Positions 10,876 to 25,200 are shown, counted from the stretch's first letter. The stretch: DNA of 64,000 bases from Cepaea nemoralis (GCA_014155875.1 JACEFZ010005600.1:314001-378000); one strand, 5' to 3'. Translations and numbers: made by a program. Notes: generated from the letters alone by a model not told the origin.

Positions 10876-13800
10876 ACCAGTACTGAAAAAAAAAATACTA
10901 GACAAACATCTACCTCATTAACCAGAAACATCATGGCATCCTGTCGACCCGCTGATGGAGTTATGGAATAAATGCAAATGTCTGTTGTATTGTGTCTCCA
11001 TTGATAATTCAGTGTTTTCTATGCCAAACTATCTTCTACCGACCGACCGACCGACCTACCTACCTCCCTCCCTCCCTCCCTCCCTCCCTCCCTACCTCCC
11101 TACCTGTGACAAGACCGCCGGGGCTTGGTCTGGTTTGCCACGATAGATACTATCCCCTGCCTTTGCTCCAACCACCTCAATAGCACTCTACATCTACCAG
11201 GCCCCACACAAGCCGGGACAGCTTACCTCCCCTCCCTCACCTAGGGTTCCAAACCCCAAGGGGGCTCGGACCAGACACCAGTCATATCACTGCACAAAGT
11301 CATAGCTAAGAGAACAAAAATTTAATTCTGAACTACGTCAACCACAACACAGAGAAGGATGGCTGAAAGCCAGACTAGAAGAACTATGTACATGAGCACA
11401 TATGCAGATGAGGATTCTTCATCATGGAGACGGACGATAGCTCGTGCGGTTGTCCAGTCGTGGTAGCGACTCACCCAGGCTCCTCCAGTGGACTGGAACT
11501 CCAAGGTCTGCTGCCTCTCCAAAGTTCCCTCTTCACACAGAGAACCAATCACGGGCTGATCAAGCGCAGTACCACTGCCTGGCTGACACTGCACCGATGA
11601 ACAAGGACCCTTCCTTGCTGTCGTACTATTTCTCTCGTCACCCTCCTGATGAAGTCTGGGCCGACCCTAGAACATTAGCGGTCTCCCACTTGCAGAAAAA
11701 AGTACATGTAGCACCGTCTCAAAATACACAAGAGCCTGGTCACTCTTCTATCTCATAAGTGACCCACACACTGATATGTCACCTACACAATGAGCGGTTG
11801 CTCCACACGAACACACAATGTCACTGGTAAAGTCTATCAGGTGACTAAACACTTCACCTTAGTTCCATGTCCTTGGACAAATAGATCTTCACACAGTCTC
11901 ATGTAATTACCCTGATCAATGGGTAGTAATCACAACCTAGCATACACTGTCAACAGTTCACCACGATGGCATGAGGTAGCTCCCTACCTTAACAAACATT
12001 GTCAACAGTTCATCACGTTGGCATGATGTAGCTCCCTACCTTAACAAACATGTAATCAATGTCCTAGGTCACTGGACCACATGTTGGCTTCCTAAAGGTA
12101 ACCAATGTAGAAACACTATTTAAGCATCAGCTGATACATGGTGTCCCATAACCCAGCCGGGCCAGAAGCATAAAACACAGGTCATGGTGACCGGTAACAC
12201 TGATCACTTTACTCAACTTGAAAGTTCCTGACCTTGCAATCACCAAGGTTTACACTGAGTATGAATTTCACCAGTGCTTCACTGGCTAGAATCATCAGAC
12301 GTTTCAGTGTTGGATCCTCTCAGGATCGGATGACACTCGTCGGACTCTTGACGGAGGTCCTAACCTAGACCTACCGACTTATTCAGCACTCAGCTCCTTC
12401 CAACATTGAACTCGCAGAATCAGACAACCACTCCCAGTATGGCCTCAATCAACTTCTGGATAGGCACTGGAATGAGTGGGCCCATAGAGCTCATGGTGAA
12501 GCTCTTGAATCTTCTTCTGTATAGTAATAACAGATCCTGAAACACGGAGAGGTTGGTGTGAGTACTCAACTACAACAAAGACTAACAGCATCTCCACCAT
12601 GTCACCTGCCTCTCAGACATTCCTCATGTCTACCAACATGAGTATGAACTCATCACATCATAGATCTACTTAGTCACTATAATATATAGGCATAATGATG
12701 GTAGAAAAAGCAATAGCACACCTGTTCAGTCAAGTAACACTTCTGGGCTACAAATAACCCTTAGCACCAGAGTCGACTGTATGACTCTGTCAAGCATCCT
12801 TCGCCTGGTGCCAGTCCAATCCGGTTTCATCTTCCATCATCAATCAACATATACACCTACTTTCCTTTCAGTGTAGGGATTACTGTATCGAGAAGGTGTC
12901 CAGCCGGACATCTCCTTCCTGACAGCCTCATCAATTCATCAATCCCTTAACCCATGGACTGATCAATTACACACATTAATAACTATATGACTATAATGAA
13001 TTATACTCCTGATAATTCATTACTATAGCATTAACCAAGGAGAACTCATGAATTGTTACACTTAAATAACAAACTCATTTCACAGCCATAGTGTCAGTTC
13101 TGGGATCCCTGCCCCAGATCCTGAGTTGCCCTTGTATTCACTGACTATCTTTCAGGTCAGTCATACCTGTGCCGGTCGAGCACAGCTGTGGTGGCCATCC
13201 ACCATTACACTTTCCCACAGCTACTGTGGGTCCCGTGTACCTGGTCCCGTGACGATTAAGTCACGTCATCCAATGTAGCAAGCCTCCAGACTCCACTACC
13301 AAACTCTGACTCCACCTTTTTTTTGGGGGGGGGGGGGGGATTATTCCTCTCATATACTACTACTTCACGGCAGTACTCCAAGTACTCCATGAACCGAGTC
13401 AGGGTTCCAGAAGAGTAGAATATTAGAGACAGAAACGGTTAGGTTCAAACCTCGATCTATCTAGACACCTCGGCCTCGAATTACGGAGTGCCGCATCACC
13501 CTCGATCGGGTATGTTCACTCATCGGATATGCCGATTGCATTGAGTCGGACCTGTAACCTAACAGGTTGGGCGTATCGGCCTACCTCCCAGTCAGCTTCC
13601 TAGACAAACGTATGATGGAACAAGCACGGTCATGCTAGCGGACGGACATGACAACAAGCAGTAATAATAGTATCATGAATACTTTCTATCAACCGTTATC
13701 CTATCGATGTAACACCATCCGGCTTACACGGAATAACACTGCTATCTGCACACAGCAAACACACCACTGCTGATCTCACCTTGATTCCTCGAAAAATCAC

Positions 13801-14620
13801 CACCACTGATAGAACAATTAAGTTACAATTTTAATGTCACGAAGCACATTCAACATCTCTAATAATCAGCTCTACCTTATTATTTACAGCGTCTAGCATG
13901 TTGATGTAATGACTGACAAACTTTCTCCTTGCCTGCGTAATTAATAAACCAAACCAGTAACTGCTACACACTGTAAAGCACATCGTTCGGCCTATTTTAT
14001 TTACACACCACTCGCTGTGGAATACGGCTTGTTCCGTCAGGTAACACATTACATCGCTGATCGATACAGCCTACTTAAATATGCCGATAGCCAGCTGTAA
14101 CTTGTAACGCTACGCGACAACTCATTTTTCGACGGCACTTAATTCGTTCGGGGAACTCAGCTCGGCATCACGACAACAGTTAAATAATAGAATAAGTATT
14201 CAACTAACCTGTGATTGAAGAATCACAAACTTGACTGCAGATGTCCGCTCTGGCCGCGAATATTGACATCAAAATTACATCAGCCTGTTGGCTGCGATCT
14301 GTCTACGCTGAGGTCTGGTGGGCGACTGACAACGACTAAGTCAGTACGCCTTCAAATCGCCTACCTGGGCCGCGTGACTTTCATGATTCATGAAGAAAAC
14401 CAGAGTCACGATAAGTTCCACCCACCCCGTGCTGCCTGAAGCACTAGTGAACTTAGAGATCTCTACCACGTACGCACTTGAGGGAACTTTCTAGATTTCT
14501 CTATAAATAACTAGTATCGCTCCGCCCCGCACTACTTTTTGATGGGGAATCCCCTATTAATTGATATTAATTCAAGGGAGACCAACGCATCGCACTCCCT
14601 TCAAAGGGATATTATGCAGA
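10876..14620. other. Unassigned DNA with short repeats
   Basis: No supported gene. Contents include a CCGA/CCTA/CCTC low-complexity tract (11036-11105). A tandem pair of about 52-bp units containing TGTCAACAGTTCA and TAGCTCCCTACCTTAACAAA lies at 11949-12052. A T8G15 homopolymer tract (13317-13339) is a likely sequencing or assembly weak spot. Open frames around 11322-11758 occur on both strands with no recognisable motif. Confidence 0.45.
11949..12052. repeat. Tandem duplication of a 52-bp unit
   Basis: Two adjacent copies of TGTCAACAGTTCA(C/T)CACG...GCATGA(G/T)GTAGCTCCCTACCTTAACAAACAT differ at only a few positions. This is a local duplication with no obvious function. Confidence 0.8.
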
Positions 14621-14635
14621 GATCTGCCGATCTGT

Positions 14636-15105
14636 AGACCTACCTACTTCCCTCTCTCTCTCTCTCCCTCCCTACCTACCTACCTCCCTCCCTCCCTACC
14701 TACCTACCTACCAGCCTGCCTGCCTGCCTACCTACCTACCTACCTACCTATCTACATACCTACTTACCGACCGACCTACCTACCTATCTACTTACCTACC
14801 TACTTACCTACCTATCTACCTACCGACCTACCTATCTGCCTACCTACCTACCTATATATCTACCTACCTACCTACCTACTTACCTTCCTACCTATCTTCC
14901 TACCTACCGACCTACCTACCTGCCTGCCTATCTACCTACATATCTACCTACCCACTTATCCAACTACCTACCTACCTACCTGCCTGCCTGCCTACCTACC
15001 TACCTACACATCTACATACCTACTTACCTGCCTACCTACCTATCTACCTACCGACCTACCTACCGACCTACCTACCTATTTACCTACCTACCTACCTACC
15101 AGATC
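14636..15105. repeat. CCTA-rich tetranucleotide array
   Basis: Imperfect (CCTA/TACC)n interspersed with CCTC, CCGA, CCTG and TATC variants over about 470 bp. A 184-codon open frame through it is repeat-generated (strings of YLPTYLP) and is not annotated as coding. Confidence 0.9.
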
Positions 15106-15269
15106 CTTACATTGATAGTGTAAAGTTGTGCACGGTATGCTGTCCTGTATCTACTTACACGCAGTTCTTATACAACGATGATCTAGAGTTGTCTCTCGTC
15201 CTGTACATGGGTAAGTTAAGTACAGTTAGGGTGAGAGCCTGACCTTCACCAACATTACAACTGTGTCAA

Positions 15270-16080
15270 GAATCCAGGTCACAAGAACTTTATACCTGTA
15301 GACAAGTTCAGTATAGAAGACTCCCAGAAGATTACCGTCACAACGATGTTGTGGACTTATCCGGGCAGTGTCAGAGCTGACAGTTCGTGTGACAGTCAAG
15401 TATGTCAGTGACAGGAGACTAGCCACTGTTAATGATAGTCGCACATCTTATCCAGGTTACAGTGACAAGGGTCAGCAGAGGATGACAGTAGGGACAGGAT
15501 ATATGAACAGGATCGATTACACTGTGGGAGACCGTTGTAAATGTAAGGATTGTCGGAATTATTCTAGACAGGCGATGCACTTTGCCACAGTTTACATAAA
15601 GACAGCAGCTCACATTGTTTTGACAACCTTGGGAGAGAACATGCGAAATGCCATCTCTTCTTTGATAGATGAAATACCACATACACGTGTAGCGGTGTCC
15701 TCACACTCACAGAGATGTGCGATGTGCGTCCTGATGTCATTAATGACACTTGTGTCATGAAGCATTTTGCACCCATATCCAGAATCTTGCACATAGACCT
15801 GAGCTGGCATTGACAGAACAACGTTAACTACGGATACATAGCGGCAAGACATGTCCCCCACATCTGTTTGTGCAGTCATAGACAGAATGTTCTAGGCAGG
15901 CAGCTATTGACGTGTATAGTGTCCCACACTCATGGATGTTGCCAACAGGTCAGTCTAGGTCGCTTGGCAAGTACAGACATGTTTAGGAAAGGCATTGTTC
16001 ACTGGCTGGACAACACGGCCATATGTCCAGGATCTAGTGGCCCTCAGGTGTGTGTAGTAAAGTCACATACCCACACATGA
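15270..16080 (+). pseudogene. Broken copy of an uncharacterised 'CPGSSG' protein family
   Basis: Three frames share one protein-like trail. 15285-15365 reads RRLPEDYRHNDVVDL. 15368-15760 is open for 130 codons, with a CKCKDC cysteine cluster and HIVLTT. 15868-16080 reads VSHTHGCCQQVSLGR and then a CPGSSG motif near 16027-16044. CPGSSG resembles the catalytic-serine region of trypsin-like peptidases, and the preceding SHTHG region could hold the histidine; this is inference. I associate this layout with an expanded, uncharacterised family in molluscan genomes. A single-base shift near 15350 and later shifts or stops break the frame, so I call it a pseudogene. Function unknown. Confidence 0.45.
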
Positions 16081-16849
16081 ATGAAAGATCGTACATTTTA
16101 GACGGAACTCCTTACTGGGCTTCTGACGTGCATCATGACCACTTTTGTGGCACCAGCAGAGATCAGTTCACGCTTTTCTCGTATGTCTACAGAAAATTGG
16201 CGCGTGTGTTAACATGAAGTATAGACATGTTTACAGATAAAATAAACTGTCTACATATGTTCTAGATAACAGTGGTAGAGATAAACTATTTATTTTTCGT
16301 AGGCTGGTTTTGAACAATATAGTTTTTGTTATCGCATATCCTTTATACGACATTGCAGTCAACACTAGCATTTTTCAGCTGCTGATGATGTCTTGGCAAG
16401 TTTTTACGTTCAGTAGTTTGCCATAGCTTTCTGAACGACATACTCATATACCTCCGTAAATAACCAATGTAACGCGTTCCGCTTCCAAATCTCGCGCAGC
16501 TGTGTTTCGTACGTGAGTATACGGAATTACGAACAGCTTCCTTAACCCCTACGCCAGGGAGACGACCACAATATAGTACATAAAACACTGTATGATATGT
16601 GAACTGACCTACTATTTGCTATTATCTTCACAACTATTTCTGTACATGATCTCCGTCTCACAGCCCTATAGTACATAATTACACAACATAACTGATTCAA
16701 CAATTTCGAGCTCTTGGTGGTATAACAGATTCACACGCACGAAATGGCATTTTATTTATTGACGATAAGTGCCTGTTTCACAACAACGATGGCAGTCTAC
16801 AAAATCATTTTAATAAGTTGTGTTTAACATGCAACGGATTCATTCATTC
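16081..16849. other. Unassigned DNA
   Basis: No gene or element recognised. Short open frames occur on the minus strand near 16343-16588 but carry no motif. Confidence 0.4.
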
Positions 16850-17391
16850 AGTAGCATGTTCTTTCCAGAACTTCGCACCCATAACAACCTTCCGGAAAAT
16901 CTCTCAATGATAAGCAAGAAGTCCCACGTCCGATACACCCATCTGGAGATCATCCGCCACATCCTGCACCCATCTTCTCTTTGGCCTTCTTCTTCCTCTC
17001 TTCCCAGGCATATACCCCTCCATTATTGTTCTCTCCAAACTTTCGTGACGTTTTAGGTGACCAAAATATTTCAATTTTCTTTGTTTTATCGTCTTTAATA
17101 GCCACCTTTGTTCAATATTCAGCCCTTGAAGTATGGATGCATTTGTTATTTTCTTTGCCCAAGATATTCTCAGACCTGGCTATAACATTTATATTCAAAG
17201 GTATTTAAGAGCTGTTTAGCTTGTTTAGTAAGTATCCATGTCTCACAGGCGTATGTTGCAATGGGAAAGATGCATGCTCTTAAAAATCTAAATTTTGTAG
17301 TTCTGTCTGTCCCACTCCATAATTTAATCAGTTGTTTTAGTCTTTGAAAAGCAATTGACAGTCGTCGTTGTGGCATAACGCTAACCACCAT
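16850..17391 (-). pseudogene. LINE fragment, RT thumb and C-terminal region
   Basis: On the minus strand, 17391-17170 encodes RRLSIAFQRLKQLIKLW...PIATYACETWILTKQ, matching the thumb and YGCETWT-type region of LINE reverse transcriptases. Further on (17170-16850), in shifted frames, come a RKLKYFGHLKRHESL-type block and GYMPGKRGRRRPKRRW. This order is standard for LINE C-termini. It differs from the other LINEs in this window, so it is a further family. No catalytic RT box is included. Broken and 5'-truncated. Confidence 0.7.
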
Positions 17392-17407
17392 TATTCATTT
17401 ACCAAAA

Positions 17408-17720
17408 CATGCCGCAAGAAGAGGAAACAACATTACAAGAAATTGACTTCACAACCGCAAACGGAGACTAGGACTTAAAACTTAACATCGAAACTGGAAC
17501 TGAACAAGTGATAGATGACGTGGATTCTTGGAAAGATTTCATCAGCCAAGGCTTAAAAAACCATTGGACGGGACAGACACGTGACACGGCTTTCGCTCCA
17601 ACGCCGGTATAGATTATGATAATAAGCGCACTCTTGCGAAAACATGCCTGGCGAACAGACGTCAAAAATTGTGTGACCAAATTTTCAAATAGAGGAGGCA
17701 GAATGTCTGAATCCCAGGTG
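17408..17720 (+). pseudogene. Possible exon or gene relic, unrecognised
   Basis: One plus frame starts ATG at 17410 and stays protein-like for about 100 codons (acidic start PQEEETTLQEIDF, then VDSWKDFISQGLKNHW), with two in-frame TAG codons. It ends near a consensus-like splice donor, CAG|GTGAGC, at about 17718. I do not recognise the protein. It could be an old exon, a fragment of a gag-like ORF or coincidence. Confidence 0.25.
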
Positions 17721-19753
17721 AGCTTGTTAGTCCTTAGATTAGACTAAGAACCCGATGCATCAAGTATCAAGTAATGGTAACCCGTGTTTGTAATGTCAAT
17801 TGAAATGTATTATTATTAATTAAAACCTCTGAAATGTAAAAATGCTCGACTGTAGATTCTAACGACGCAGAGCCGTTCCCAGGCAAAATGACTCTCCAAT
17901 ACTCTCTTCGATGAAACTGCAATCTCTGATATTCTTAGAGATAATTATTAACTTTAAGAAGTGCATTATACTACTACATTCTATACTAAACAACTGTGAG
18001 AAGTGATGATTCGAAAGCAATCTTGTGCATTTTGTCAGAAACATTGTTAAAGATGCTATCACTACCTACAGCTGAAATGACAGTTCGTGTACTAGAATAA
18101 GTGCCTTGTTCTAAAAACAGACTTATCTATGCCTATTTACAATCTAGAAAGCTGAAAGAGAAATCAATCTTTCCTTTCTCCTTCATCTATTGAATCAATA
18201 GGGTTTGACGGAATAAATATTTATATTTTTGTCAAATTTTAATTAGATAAGGGCACACATGAACTGCATTACATGAGAAAGTTGTGCTTCGCGGAACACC
18301 ATCACGCGCAGTGAACATAACTCATTACTCAACATAACTTAAAACACAACACCACTCAACACCACTCATCACCACACAACCCCACACTCAATATCACAAC
18401 AACAGATAATGGGAGAGAGTTATTAGACACAAGAAGAAGAAGAAGTTAATTGGGAAAACACAGAGAATTATTTATACACGCGATAAACACCATTGTGTGG
18501 AAGAAATGTTATAAATGTATGTCATTTATTTACATGCATCTTGACACCTTCTCACTCTTGTCACTGTCTTACTGTACACGTTCACTGACCCCAGGTCAAA
18601 TGAGAACCCACATACAGCAGGAACCAGTTGATACAAGGCGTACACAGTGTGATAAACTCTGACCACCCCAAATTAACCCAACACTAGCTTAGAGAAAAAA
18701 GGAGGGGAGGGGAACTAGTTCCTACTTCAGGAATTTATATTTTTTCCGACCTACTTCTAGAATATTGTATTGGTAGGAATGTATATATTTATGTGAATAT
18801 TCATCAGTGATTCTTGGTGGCTACATACCAACAACCATCCAACACATCAGCAAACTAACCACCTAAATCAGACCTGAAAGAGGGAAGCCGAGAGAAAGAG
18901 ATGAACCACAAGTGAGATGGAGGATGACTTGGCCATGAGCAGAGTATGGGGAGGCCTTCAGTGGAGCTATACGGGCAGACCTGAAGTGGATCCATCAGTC
19001 AATGGACCCTGGCTTACCTAATCTTCCAGTCACCAGGTTACATTTTCCTTGGTACACACCACACCCAATTTCAGGAAACTGATAGTTAATTGTTGAATTA
19101 CCATCACACTTAACATGTGCAACATCAAAATGTTTAATATGTTTTCACACTTGTTGACCTCTCATGTATTGATGCTTGTTTATTGATGGTCTCTGTGTAA
19201 CTGGTCCAATATGCAACTTTTCTAATATTTTGTGTAAATCACAATAGAGATGTATGTACTGACCAGAAGGCTCAGGACCAGTCAATAAATGATTAACATG
19301 AATTGACCTTCTGTTAATTTATCAGTTCAAACCTATCTGTGAGTCAACAACTTCTTTGTACATCATGTTGTCAGAATCTAATGTTATTGATTATGTGTTT
19401 GATTGTTTACAATATATCCACTCATAATGACTTACTAAAATGGGGGAGAGAAGACTCTAGATCTATCAACTGCTCAATATCCATGTTTTCTTCATCTAAA
19501 TCAGGCTGAGAAAATTTTCCAGACTTTCCTCAGATTTGATAACCAATAAAAGGGGGCTCCAGAGCTATAAGAATCATTGGAGAAGGGGCAGATTCCCAGT
19601 TAGTAATTACCATTCTCACCAGGGCCATAATCTATATCTCCTAGACATAATTAATAGAACGAGGCCTGCAGATAACTCAAGGTTAATATTCTGGGGTTAT
19701 TGAAGACAGAAGAGGATGGGGCTCTACTTCTTTTGTTAGAGATGGGGCATGCA
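17721..19753. other. Unassigned DNA
   Basis: No supported gene. Around 18870-19010 the plus strand reads like a worn LINE C-terminus (RGKPRERDEPQVRWRMTW), but this is too short to assign. AATAAAT occurs near 19284. The rest is AT-rich and featureless. Confidence 0.4.
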
Positions 19754-21770
19754 CTACAGTGATCTCCCACACCCTTCAAAAATATATGACAGTCGTTTAA
19801 TTTCTTCCATTGTGTCACCGTTGTTGGTATTCAATGACCCAAGATATTCAGAATTTCCCACCACCTCCAATTTTTCCCCATTAATATATAATTCTTTCTC
19901 CATAGTGGTTTTATCTGTACGCATTATCTTTGTTTTTGCTATGTTAAGATAAAAGTTGTGATTTCCACTATTCAATTGGGTTGAAGCTATTAGGTTTTCT
20001 ATACCATTCTGTGTTGTGGATAGCAATACTGTATCATCAGCATACCAAATCTCTGGTATGTCATGACCACCGATATTTAGGGCATCATATAGCTCCCTGT
20101 TTATATTGTCTCTTACATTTCTAATTTTATTTTCGACGTACAGGTTAAACAAATAGGGGCACAGCACACGTCACTGGCGGACTCCTTGCTTCATGCCAAA
20201 CCAATCTGATGTCTCGCCATCTATTCTGACCTCTGCTTGTTGGTCTAGATAGAGCATTCTTATGAGTTGTAATACATGTTGCGAAAAGTCCATATTCCTC
20301 ATGATTTTCCAAAGTTTCTGATGGTGTACACAGTCAAATAACATTTAATAATTCACAAAACATGAGAATAGGTTTACATTAAATTCCCTGCACCTCTCTA
20401 TTATTAAACGTATATTGAGAATGTGATCTCTTGTTCCTCTTCCCTGTCTAAATCCAGCTTGCACCACGTTAATTTCTTCTTCCATTTTCTTACGAAGTCT
20501 TCCCATTATGATTTTCAGTAGAACTTTACTTGCATGACTGATCAGGGACACAGTTCTAAAGTTGGTGCATAATTTCAGGTTGCCCTTTTTTGGTTTTGGA
20601 ATGAAGATAGTTCTCTTCCAATCTTTTGGCCATATATCATATTTCCATATCTTTTTATACAATGCGTGATAGATTCGTATGCTTTCTTCTCCTCCCGCTT
20701 TAATTAGTTCAGCTGGTATCTCATCACATCCTGGTGATTTACCATTCTTCAGGTTCTTTATTGCCCATACAATTTCATCTAATGAGGATTCAGGTTATGT
20801 CTCTGCTGTCATTGGCTCATGTATCTCATTCATATCCTCACTGTCACTCATATCATACATTCCACTGCAGTACTCCTGCCATCTTTCTAGAATTTGTCTA
20901 CATTCTGTTAAAGTATTTCCCATCTTGTCACAGGTAACATTCAATTGAGGTTGAACATTTCTTGACAATAACTTCATTTCTTTGAACATTTCATAATCTC
21001 TTCCAGTCTTATGTTATTGCTCCATTCTGTTACAGCAATCTTGTATATATTGATTTGTGTCCTTTCGTGTGTTCTTTCTTATTTCTCGAGTTAAAGATTT
21101 ATACTTCATCCTGCTGCTATCGGATTCACCTCCTTTCTGTTTCAGTTCTCTCCGTTGTTTTATTAATTCCAACGTGCCTGATGTAATCCATGGCTTAAGT
21201 TGCTTTTTATTGGTCGGAATAAGATCTTTGGCTGCAGCTATCAAAATATCTCTAGCTTGTACTGTCAGTTCATCAGGTTTCATTTTCTCCTGAACAGACA
21301 TCAAGACTACAAATGTTGCATGCATCTTGTAATTGTTTGAGATCAAAACGAAGTGGCCGTGGTCCTCGTGTGAGCTTTTTGAGTTTTAATTTCTGATCTG
21401 CTTCTAATAACTTATGATCTGTATCACAGTTAGCAATTCGTAGGGTTTTTGCAGATGTTATGCTTGATCTCCATCTTCTTTGTATTAAAATATAATCTGT
21501 CTGATTTTTGGTAATGTTGTCCGGGGACTTCCATGTGAAGAGGTTTATTGGGTGTTGTTTAAAAAGTGTGTTGGCTATCGTTAACTCATTTTCTTTGCAA
21601 AATTCAATTAATTTGTCACCTGCATCATTTCTATTTCCCAATCCAAATTTTCCTAAAACGTGTCTCTCATTTTCAGCTCTTCCTGTACCGACATTTGCAT
21701 TAAAATCTCCCATTATTATTGTTATATCATTATGACCAATCTTATTTAATGTGTCTTGCCGTGTGTTGGA
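19754..21770 (-). mobile_element. RTE/BovB-like LINE 'C', truncated at both ends
   Basis: Minus-strand LINE in order. The endonuclease is at about 21770-21300 and contains IIMGDFNANVG, FTWKSPD and QTDYILIQRRWRS. The linker is at 21346-20795. RT finger motifs are at 20662-20345 (LISHASKVLLKIIMGRLRKK, then QAGFRQGRGTRDHI). The palm with YADD is at 20033-20044 and the thumb runs to 19754. The C-terminus is missing on the left, and the start of the endonuclease is missing on the right, where it meets an oppositely oriented LINE fragment. Frameshifts separate every block. The GFRQGRGTRDHI style suggests BovB/RTE affinity; clade not tested. Confidence 0.75.
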
Positions 21771-22220
<450 letters not shown>

Positions 22221-22221
22221 C

Positions 22222-25200
22222 AGAGAAAAACTACAAGAAATTACAGTCAAAGAGAAATTTGCAGATGAAATAAAATGTAAACTTGAAATTCTACAAAACC
22301 CGTTGGAGGAAAGAGTTGACCAAACTTGGTTGAACATCAAGAATACAATTCAAACTACCGCAGAAGAATGTCCCGGTGTGTTAACCACGCATAGAAAGTA
22401 CAGATAGTTCATTCAAAAATGTGAAGAAGCAGTCATTAGGAAAAAGAATGCCAGACAGCTGTGGTTAAATGGCATCAACAACATCCAAAATGAACAGCAA
22501 TATAGAAATGAATGTAAAAAGGGGCTACAACAATAGTTCGGCAGTAAAAGCGAAAATATATGAGCAATATAATCAAAGATATGGAAACTAATCACCAGAA
22601 AACGAATCCAGAAAGTTCTTTTAATGAACTGAAGTCATTGAAACTAGGGCACCAACACAACACATATGGTTTAAAAGACCAAAATGAGAATATGATAAAT
22701 ACCAATGAGGAAATGTGTAACACATGAAAAGAATACTTTGTTGAATTACTAAGATATGAAGCTCCATGTAACACTTTCCCACAGGAAGCGGTTCTAACGT
22801 GTGAACCACAAAGTGAAGAACCTGCTGTTGAAGAAATCCTATATGTAATCACACGACTTAAAAACAATAAGGCAACTGGGGCTGATGGTATTGCTGCTGA
22901 ATTTATAAAGGCAGGCTGCCATGCATTACATCTAAAGCTATATGAACTAATAATAAAAATCTGGAGGACAGAAGAATTAACCCATGACTGGAAAGAGTCA
23001 TTATTGATACCTATCTTTAAGAAAGGAGGCAAATTCCAATGTGAAAAATAAAGAGGAATATCACTCCTGACATATCTTGGCGTGAGGCTTGATCGAAGCC
23101 TGTCCTTCAGAGATCATGTCGATTATGTTATAATGAAAGCTCGAAAAGGTTTGTCAGCAATGAGAGTCATGGCGACTGCCAATATCGAGCAAAGACTGCT
23201 AATACTTCTGTTCCAAGGACTTGTGCTTTCACGTATCGAGTATGCCCTGGCCATCCTCACTGTCAGCCCTACACAGATTGGAAGACTTGAAAAGGTACAA
23301 AACGAAGCTATGCGCATCATTTTGGGCTGCACGAAAGACACCAGCTGTGTAGCAATGAGATACCTCCTTGACTTCCCGACAATGGAACACAGGATCAAGT
23401 TCTGGAGAGCTCGTGCATACTTAAAAATAAGTGCAGATGAGCAGCACCCTCTGCATGACGCTATATTCAGAGAAAAGGGTGACAGGCTAAAGAGAGGCAA
23501 ATCATGGATGGGTCGGGCGGAAGATGTCGTCAGACAGGTCTGCAGTCTTACCAGTATCAACCCCGGCAAGGAATGGGTGCCGGTGCCTCTAGCTTTTAAG
23601 TGCACTTTCTCCTGCATTATCACACTTGACAGACGGTGTAGAGAGCAGAACCCTGCCGCTGTCAATGCAGAGGTTAACGCGCTCATCTATGAACACTCAG
23701 ATAGCCCCGAAGTGCTCATCTATACAGATGGATCTGTTGTAAAGCAGCAGAGAAGTGCGTGGGCATTTACAGGCCGTTCAGCGGGCCGAACCGTTCAAGA
23801 ATCCAGTGGTGCCCACTCTATGACCACGAGCAGCATGACGATGGAGGTGATGGCAGTTACACAGGCTTTCATATGGCTGGAATCACAGAATTATACCAAC
23901 GTATGTGTACTAAGTGACTCAATGAGCATGGTTCAGAAGGTCGAAGCTGGATCTGTACGCAGACAGTGGACTGAGTCGCTGCGGAAGTCTGCTGTACGTA
24001 AAGTCACCTTCATCTTCGTTCCGGGACATGCGGGAGTCGAGGGAAATGAACGAGCTGATAAACTGGCTGGCTCTGCACCCCCTGTAGATGGCCAGCCCAT
24101 GGATCGTGCCGATGTTATTAACGTCCTCAAAGATATGGCGAGAACAAAGGACTTTGACGTCAGTGATTCCACATCGCTTTCCAGGATGAAAGACCTGGGA
24201 GTAAGAATAGGCACGGCCAGACGCGAGAGGTACATCGGGAAAACGATGCGCCTCGTCAACCAACACAGAACTGGCACTATTAGCCACTGGACGCTGATGC
24301 ATATGCTGGGGGGAGGATCTGAGCACCTATGGACCTGTCTGAAGTGCAATGAAGATGCCCCAACTGATATCTGATAACTGACAGCTATAAGATCATGTCC
24401 GCGGTATTACTAAATAGACTAAAACTATATTCATAAGACATATTAGGTGACTACCAGGCGGGTTTCAGACAAAACAGATCAATAATAGATCAAATATTTA
24501 TTTTACGACAAGTAGCCGAGAAAAGTTTGGAATATAAAAGAGATCTCCATAACATTTTTATGGATTGTAAAAAGGCTTATGATAGTGTCCGTAGGAATGG
24601 TCTATGGAATGCTATGCAGGAATTTGGAATACAAAGGAAATTAATCAATAAGACCAGACTATGCATGGAAGATACTTATAATATAGTAACATATAAAGGC
24701 AGGAAATCAGACCCTTTCCAAATAACATCTGGCTTAAAACAGGGTGATGCACCATCGCCTCTCATTTTCAATCTGGCTCTAGAGAAAGTTGTAAGGAAGG
24801 TAAATTATAAACGTGCTACTGGAGGAATATCCAAACTGCTTGGTTATGCAGATGATATAGATATTATAGGGGAAAATGAACAAAAGGCATTGGGAATACC
24901 GACTCACTTAAAGGAACAAGCTTAACAAATGGGGCTGGTTATCAACCAGATAAGACAGAATACGTGGTAATTTCAAGAGAAGGAACGGCTAAAAACTCTG
25001 GCCACATACATATAGATAATATGACCATTAAAAGAACGGAAACATACAAATACCTGGGTACAATCTTCAACTGCTCCAACATAATAAGGGAAGAAATACA
25101 CGTTAGAATCAATTCTGGAAATAAGATATACTATGCACTACAGCATCTGCTAAACTCAAATGCGCTATCTCGTAAAACCAAGATCACAATATACAAAACA

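Noticed and set aside
9510..10921. Long plus-strand open frames (up to about 340 codons) encoding histidine-rich repeats
   Set aside because: They arise from a 14-bp tandem repeat without stops in any plus frame. All three frames are equally open, so there is no coding signal.
14561..15115. 184-codon proline/tyrosine-rich frame
   Set aside because: Translation of a CCTA-type tetranucleotide array; compositional artefact.
15368..15879. Minus-strand frames opposite the CPGSSG-family relic
   Set aside because: The plus strand carries the ordered motifs; the minus frames show none.
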